Shown: positions 58,862 to 64,000 of the stretch, piece by piece
How positions within the stretch are numbered: position 1 is the first letter of the stretch
Layout: each line of letters starts with the position of its first letter
Assembly (NCBI RefSeq): GCF_964199755.1
Contig: NC_133907.1
Coordinates: 5,957,001 to 6,021,000, forward strand
From: Larus michahellis
Lineage: Eukaryota; Chordata; Aves; Charadriiformes; Laridae
DNA: 64,000 nt
Direction: 5' to 3'
Notes under the pieces: generated by a model
Seen by the model: the letters and a program-made list of their open reading frames with translations, nothing else
Told to the model about the DNA's origin: nothing
The model's database searches: none
Position numbers and translations under genes: made by a program

Positions 58862-60060
58862 GCAGCCTCTCCCTGACACGTTCATGGCCGCATCTCTGTC
58901 CCACTGTGCTCCCAGCCAGGCAGCTGCTCTGCCTGCTCCCGGGCACTGGTGCCGGTGTTGGTGCCGGTGCTGGGGCCGCCTGGCTGCACACAAGCGCGAG
59001 CACCGACTGGCTGCACCGTGTCTCTAAGGGTGCCCAGCCTCTGCCCCTGCCCAGGGCTGCCCCATGGCCCCACATCCTGGCTGTCCCGGCACACCAGCTC
59101 CTCCACCTGTGTGCAGACGCGCTCAGAGCGGGGCCATCGTGGTGCAGCCGCCTCTGTGTCCCAGTGAAGCAGAGCTGCTCTCTGCTCTGCAATGGCCAGG
59201 GGACAGGGAGGCTGACGGTGTGTGCCATTGCACGAGCATCGCCTAAACCCCCTCCTGCCCTGCACAATCCCAGCCCAGCAGTGGCACGTAGCCCATGGCA
59301 GGAGCCCAAAGCAGCCACGGGCAGTGAAGCCCACAGCCTCCTGCCCCATCCCTGTCCCCTGCCTGCTCAGAGCTGGGCCGTGCTCCTGCTCCTCCTGCCC
59401 TGCTCTCCCTGACACCTCCTGCTCCCCACAGGGCTCCTGGTGCCGTGGCCCTCCCAGACCCGCCCCACTCCAGCTCCAGCCGCTGGGACCAGAGAAAGCA
59501 GTCCCACATGCCTTTGCAGGGGCAGCACACCCAAAGCCCCCGCCTTTGGCAGGGGACAGAGCACAGCTCTCCCCTGGGGCAGAGTGAGCCTTGCACACCC
59601 TACCCTGCAGACCCCCATGCCCAGTGCTGGTTCCCCCTTTCCCAGCGGCGTGGGTGCAGGCTGGTGCACCCCAGCTCAGCGCCACGGCTCTCTGCAGCAG
59701 CTCTCCCTGCTCCATGTGTGCTGGGAGGCAACCAGCAACACTCCCGGGGCAGGACCAGGTGGACACTGAGGACGGGGGACAGGACACTCCTCCCCCGTGT
59801 CCCATCCCTGCTCACCATTGGGGAGTGCAGGCAGTGGGGCTCCGGGAGCACTGTCCGTGCCCCCAGCCCAGCTGCTTGCAGGTCACCAGTGACCTGGAAA
59901 GGGCACACTGCGGAGGATGCATCAGCTGTGGGCCACGAGCCCAGCACTATCCCGGGAGTTTCCCCTGAGCGGGATTGTTCGTGCCTGGCGCTCCCACGGT
60001 CCCGACATGGTGCTGCCGTGGGAAGGAGCAGCTCAGCTCGGCTGGCCCCCACCCCAGCAG
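58862..60060 (+). other. Intergenic region between WFDC2 and the multi-WAP gene
   Basis: About 1.2 kb, GC-rich, with a short GTGCCGGT-type repeat near 58950. No exon is recognised. Confidence 0.65.
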
Positions 60061-60062
60061 GG

Positions 60063-60068
60063 TTTAAA
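60063..60068 (+). promoter_or_regulatory. TATA-like box of the multi-WAP gene
   Basis: TTTAAA in GGGTTTAAATCCC, 51 nt before the ATG at 60114, preceded by CCCCCACCCCAGCAGG. Confidence 0.6.
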
Positions 60069-60113
60069 TCCCAGCTGGCGTGCCCGGCAGCAGAGCCCTC
60101 TGACAGCAGCACA

Positions 60114-62575
60114 ATGCCGGGCGAGCGCACCCTCCTCCTGGTGCTCCTGGTGCTGTTTGTGGAGCTGCTGCCCACCCCGGCCCGGCAGCACCACGCTGGG
60201 GACCAGGGCACTGTCCCCATGGTCACCCGGGCACCGCACCAGGCCCCGTGGGGACGCCGGCCCCCCACCATCCTGCCTGTCCCTCACAAAGCGGGTGAGT
60301 GCCCAGCGGTGGGGAGCAGGTCCCTGCGCCCCCCCAGGCTGTACTGCATCTCCGACCACAGCTGTCCCGGCGCCGAGAAGTGCTGCCAGAGCGGGCAGGT
60401 CAGGACCTGCCTCCTCCCCACCACAGGTACCACTGGCTCCCCTCGAGAGATGCCAGCACGGGGACAGGGTGGTGGGTGGGATGCAGGCGGGGGTCGGTAC
60501 CCATATCGGGCGACCCTGGTGCGAGCCCTGCTCCCTGGACATGTGGCTGCACTGAAGCATCTCCCTCTGCAGAGAACCCGGGCTACTGCTCCCGTGCTGT
60601 CAGCGCCGGTGGGCAGAGCTGCAGGATGAGCTGCCGCAACGACACGGCATGCAGCCCCGGGGAGAAGTGCTGCACCCGTGGCTGCTGTGCCCGCTGCGTG
60701 CGTGCCGAGCCAGGTAAGGTGGCCTGGGTGTCCCCATGCTGGGCTGGCGGTGCCACCCTGCCATTGCTCTGTGGGGGAGATGCAGGTGCCGTGGTGCCAG
60801 GCCAGCTCCACGCCGAGCCCCAGCCTCCCCTCCCCTCCAGCCAAACCTGGCTTCTGCCCGTGGAAGCACGCCCGGAGGAGCGCCGCTGCCTGCCCCAACC
60901 GCTGCGCCGACGACCGGGACTGCCCCGGGAGCCGCAAGTGCTGCTTCTCCGGCTGCGGGCTGGCCTGCGTCCCCCCGGACACAGGTACAGCCCCACCATC
61001 CCTCCTATGGGGCCAGGCTCGCCAGACCTGCATCTCCCTGCCCAAGCAGGTGCACCCCCGGCACTGCCCACAGCTGCCCCACAGCCACCCCACAGCTGCC
61101 CCGCAGCTGTGCTGGCGGTGGCACGGCTCCATCCCTGCAGAGCCCGGCGTGTGCCTGGCCGTGCCGCCGGACAAGCCCCAGAGGCTGTGCCTGGCCGAGT
61201 GTGCAACTGGTGGCAGCCGTCCAGGCCCCAGGGAGCATGTGCCACTGGCTACAGCTCACGGTGCCACCCACAGGGACAGCCCTGGCCCCCTCCCGAGCCC
61301 CCACGCAGGAGCAGGTCCTTGGGGTCCAGGGATCACCATGCCCAGCTCCTCCATGCCGGGTAGGTGATGTCCCCAAGCGGGTGAGGGGCTGCACCCCATC
61401 CTGCCACCCCCATCCTGCACCCCCTTCCTGACACCCCCATCCTGCACCCCACTCAGGCTGGGTGCTGGCGAGGACAGTGGCCAGGGTTGTCCCTCAGTGC
61501 TCCAGCTGCCAGCTGGCATCCCACGTGCTGTTGTGACTGGTCTCACTGGGTCAGACTGGTGTGGGTGTGAGGCTGGCCGCCGAGGCCAGCAATGGGCTCT
61601 GGAAGAGAGGATGGGGGGCAGTATGGGGGGCAGGATAAGGGGCAGGACAGGGGCAGGATGAGGGCAGGATGGGGACAGGCTGGAGACTGAGGCCGTGCCA
61701 GGAGTGGGGCTGGGGGAAGCAGGATCCTGGCCTAGCCGCTGTCTCCATCGTCACCAGGGAGCCGCCGTGCCGCAGCAAAGCCCGGCGTGTGCCCTGTGGT
61801 GCTGCGGGGCTCCGTGGGACCCTGCCTGGAGCTGTGTGACACCGATGGTGACTGCCCCGGGCTTGCGAAATGCTGCACCACCGGCTGTGGCCACGTCTGC
61901 AAACCACCCACTAAGGGTAAAGCCACCGGCGCCCTGTGGGGCCAAGACCCCCCCGCATCCTCACCCTGCCCCGTCCCAGGCTGAGCCCCCCCAGCCAGGG
62001 CCATCACCCCTTTGGCTGTGCCCACCCTCCCCAGGTGCTACCCCTCGCTGCGACCCTCCTAAGGGGCGATGAGGGTGCAGAGACCCAGCTGGTGTCCCCA
62101 TGGGGCAGGAGCTGGGCGAGGGGCTCACCCCCTGAGGGCAGGGCAGCTCCCCCACCCCGCAGGGGTGTCCCACGCACGGGGAGTGAGCCCCCCACCCTTC
62201 CGTCTCTCTGCATGTGCCAGCACGGCCTGGGCTCTGTCCCCCCGTGGCTGATGGTGACCGGGCGGCCGAGTGCCTCCTCCTTTGCCTGCAGGACAAGGAT
62301 TGTCCCCCCGGCCAGAAGTGCTGCCTGCAGGACTGCGGCCGGGCATGCGTCCCCCTGCTGCGGGGTAAGAACCCCCCCCAAGCCTGCCACCTCCTGGGTC
62401 CTAGCAGCTCCGAGGCACCATGCAGGTCTTGCCCCTGCAGCAGGTCCAGCCTGGAGGGGACAAAGGGAGGCTGGTGGGTGCCAGGGTGGGGACACCCCCA
62501 GGGCACCCGTCCCTGGGAGCGGGAGCGCTCATCCTGCGCTGACCACCTCGTCCATCTCTTCCAGGCACGGCCTAG
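60114..62575 (+). CDS. Secreted multi-WAP protein, five or six WAP units (WFDC3-like)
   Basis: Exons 60114-60426, 60573-60713, 60841-60984, 61141-61359 (degenerate), 61776-61916, 62221-62364 and 62565-62575 all join in phase 1. Protein length is 370 aa with the degenerate exon or 297 aa without it. A signal peptide (RTLLLVLLVLFVELLPTPA) and a Pro/His-rich linker precede WAP unit 1 in the same exon. Unit 1 lacks the second and seventh cysteines. Unit 2 (ENPGYCS...) has all eight and an extra one. Unit 3 (AKPGFCP...) and the units at 61776 (AKPGVCP...) and 62221 (ARPGLCP...) have eight each. The last exon adds only GTA and a stop. Multiple tandem WAP domains recall mammalian WFDC3 (four WAP domains), but one-to-one orthology cannot be settled here. 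The predicted role is secreted antiprotease or antimicrobial. Confidence 0.85.
61141..61359 (+). pseudogene. Degenerate WAP exon inside the multi-WAP gene
   Basis: After a good acceptor (CCTGCAG) the exon begins like its neighbours: EPGVCLAV, then two more cysteines (RLC, AEC). The later cysteine positions read Arg, His, Val, Thr and Ala in frame. Read one base over, TGTGCCACTGGCTAC and CGGTGCCAC restore the ends of a WAP domain with Tyr for the seventh cysteine, so an old indel lies near the fifth cysteine. The frame nevertheless stays open to a GTAGGT donor at 61360. The block is phase 1 on both sides, so it can be included or skipped without harm to the frame. Confidence 0.6.
61385..61455 (+). 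repeat. C-rich simple tandem repeat (CCATCCTGCACCC-like)
   Basis: Imperfect units of 13-15 nt in the intron after the degenerate exon. Confidence 0.75.
61605..61685 (+). repeat. G-rich tandem repeat (GGGGCAGGAT-like)
   Basis: Imperfect units of about 10 nt in the intron before the fourth intact WAP exon. Confidence 0.8.
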
Positions 62576-62896
62576 CCCTGGCTGGGAAGGGCTACGCTGG
62601 GAGCTGCGATTTTGGGGCTGCCCCCCACCCTGCTGCTGTCGCACCCCTGTGGGTGAGCAAGACCCCTGCACCCATCCATGTTCCAGATCCTGTGCACCGC
62701 CGGCGAGAGGTCACCAGCATCACTGTGATGGGTCCTGGACAAGGTCGTCGGCACCCCCAGCTCCTTCCAGCCATGCTGCTGAGGGCTGCGCGCTGCCTGC
62801 ACCACCCCACTCCAGGCCAACGCTCCCGGCAGCCTGGACATGGAGGAAAATCCCTGCATCCCCATCAGCTCCGGCCACTTCACAGCACTGAAATAG

Positions 62897-62902
62897 AATA
62901 AA
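62897..62902 (+). terminator. Polyadenylation signal of the multi-WAP gene
   Basis: AATAAA 322 nt past the stop codon. Confidence 0.75.
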
Positions 62903-63750
62903 CCAGCACATGGCTGCCTTCTGCTCTGGCTCGCCACCCCTCTGCTCTGCTGCGGGTTCCCCGGGAGGCGCAGGCAGCCCTGGGCTGTGCACAGGCAGGG
63001 AGGTGCAGGCAGGCATCCAGCAGCCCTTCCTGCAGGCAGGTGCTGCCCTGAGGCAGGGGGAGGTTCCCGTTTCCATGCGGGTGCCCTCCAGCCACCATCT
63101 CCCCATGGTGATCATCCCAATGTCCCCTTGGCAGTCATGGATGGGAGTGCAGAAACCAGTTCCCTCAGATTCCTTGCACAGAGGAAGGGCTCATTTGCAT
63201 CCCAAAGTGTGAAAACCTGGTTGGAAAAGCAGTCATGGGAAGGGGGCAGGGAGCAGCGCCCACGTGCCAGGAGCCACGGCAGGACCCGCTTGCTCCCTGG
63301 TCCCAGCTCAGCCCCATCACCGTGCTGGGACACCTCTCCCACCTCATGGTGCCGGGCAGCACCGTGGTGGCAGAGCCCCACCAGCTGCTCCTGCTGCTGC
63401 ACCAGGGACAAGCCATGGGGTCTGTCCATGGCTCCCACCCCAAGGAGGAGAGGGACAAGCGGGGCTGGATGGAAACCCAGGCAGCGGGTCACAGCCAGCT
63501 GTGGCAGGGACGGGGCTGTGTGCCATGGGGGACAGCACCTGCCTGACCCCAGCTGCCCTCCCCGGCCCCACGGGTCATCCTGACCCGAAAGCATGGCTCA
63601 GCTGGAGATAAGCGCGATGGCTGGCGGGGCGCCGGTAGGTTCTGGGAACTGCCCCTCCTCCTGCTCCTCCTGCCCCTCCTGCCCGCGGCACGGACAGTCT
63701 GCCACGGCCAGCAGCCTGGCTACAGCTGCCCCCTCACCCTGGGCACCCCC
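62903..63750 (+). other. Intergenic region before the last WAP-type gene
   Basis: About 0.85 kb, GC-rich. Nothing is recognised. Confidence 0.65.
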
Positions 63751-63760
63751 AGCAGAGACA

Positions 63761-63766
63761 TTAAAA
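63761..63766 (+). promoter_or_regulatory. TATA-like box of the terminal WAP-type gene
   Basis: TTAAAA in GACATTAAAACGCG, 54 nt before the ATG at 63815, preceded by a CACCCCCAGCAG block like the one at the multi-WAP gene. Confidence 0.55.
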
Positions 63767-63814
63767 CGCGGCCCCAGCTCAGCTCTGGACACGCGCGACA
63801 TCCCCAGCAGCACC

Positions 63815-63893
63815 ATGAGGTCAGGGGTTTTCCTCCTCCTGGGGTTCCTCGTCCTCAGGGCAGAGCCGGGCACTGCACCGGAGGAGAAACGTG
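63815..63893 (+). CDS. First exon of a further WAP-type secreted protein (cut by window end)
   Basis: The exon encodes a short signal peptide (MRSGVFLLLGFLVLRAEPG) and the residues TAPEEKR. It ends in a phase-1 donor CGTG|GTGAGT. Size, phase, promoter layout and position match the other plus-strand WAP genes, so a WAP exon is expected beyond base 64000. The identity of the mature protein cannot be told. Confidence 0.7.
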
Positions 63894-64000
63894 GTGAGTA
63901 CTGGCAGGCAAACCTGGCAGGCGCCCGGCACAGGCATCCTGGGGCCAGCTCCTTGCACTCCGCCACCCCCCACCCTGTGCCCCTGCCATGTCGCCCTCTG

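Noticed and set aside
1-64000. tRNA, rRNA, CRISPR arrays, bacterial operons or complete viral elements
   Set aside because: None seen. The window is vertebrate nuclear DNA with spliced genes.

Overview
The window looks like avian genomic DNA, most likely from a small GC-rich chromosome. The reasons are CR1 LINE fragments on both strands, only old eroded MIR-type SINEs, compact introns, and a sharp change in composition from AT-rich (left 35.8 kb) to GC-rich with CpG islands (right 28 kb). A non-avian reptile cannot be fully excluded. Everything below was read by eye from the sequence and from remembered family sequences. No search was run.

Left part (1-35,896, minus strand): the 5' two thirds of CTNNBL1, an armadillo-repeat protein of the PRP19/CDC5L splicing complex. 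Eleven coding exons give 404 residues without a break and with consistent splice phases. The remaining C-terminal exons lie beyond base 1. Intron 4 is a minor-spliceosome (U12) AT-AC intron with a near-perfect donor and a perfect branch site. The first exon sits in a CpG-island promoter at 35.6-36.2 kb. Introns hold a few CR1 and MIR fossils and simple repeats.

Middle part (37.0-48.0 kb): no coding gene is supported. GC-rich, poorly structured DNA alternates with about a dozen AT-rich islands of 60-340 bp. These are rich in homeodomain-type ATTA cores and include two perfect POU octamers, so they look like conserved regulatory elements. Their target gene is unknown.

Right part (48.0-64.0 kb): a cluster of whey-acidic-protein (WAP, four-disulfide core) genes. 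(A) Minus strand: a secreted inhibitor with three WAP domains and one Kunitz domain with Arg at P1 (262 aa), EPPIN/WFDC8-like. (B) Plus strand: an orphan TATA plus signal-peptide exon for which I find no WAP exon. (C) Plus strand: a WFDC2 (HE4) gene of 124 aa with a C-terminus nearly identical to the mammalian one. (D) Plus strand: a multi-WAP gene (297 or 370 aa, WFDC3-like) with one WAP domain missing a disulfide pair and one decaying WAP exon. (E) Plus strand: the first exon of another WAP-type gene cut by the window end. The plus-strand units share a TATA-like box about 50 nt before the ATG and a phase-1 first exon, as expected for tandem duplicates. The cluster resembles the core of the mammalian 20q13 telomeric WFDC group (WFDC2, EPPIN, WFDC8, WFDC3), here placed directly upstream of CTNNBL1.
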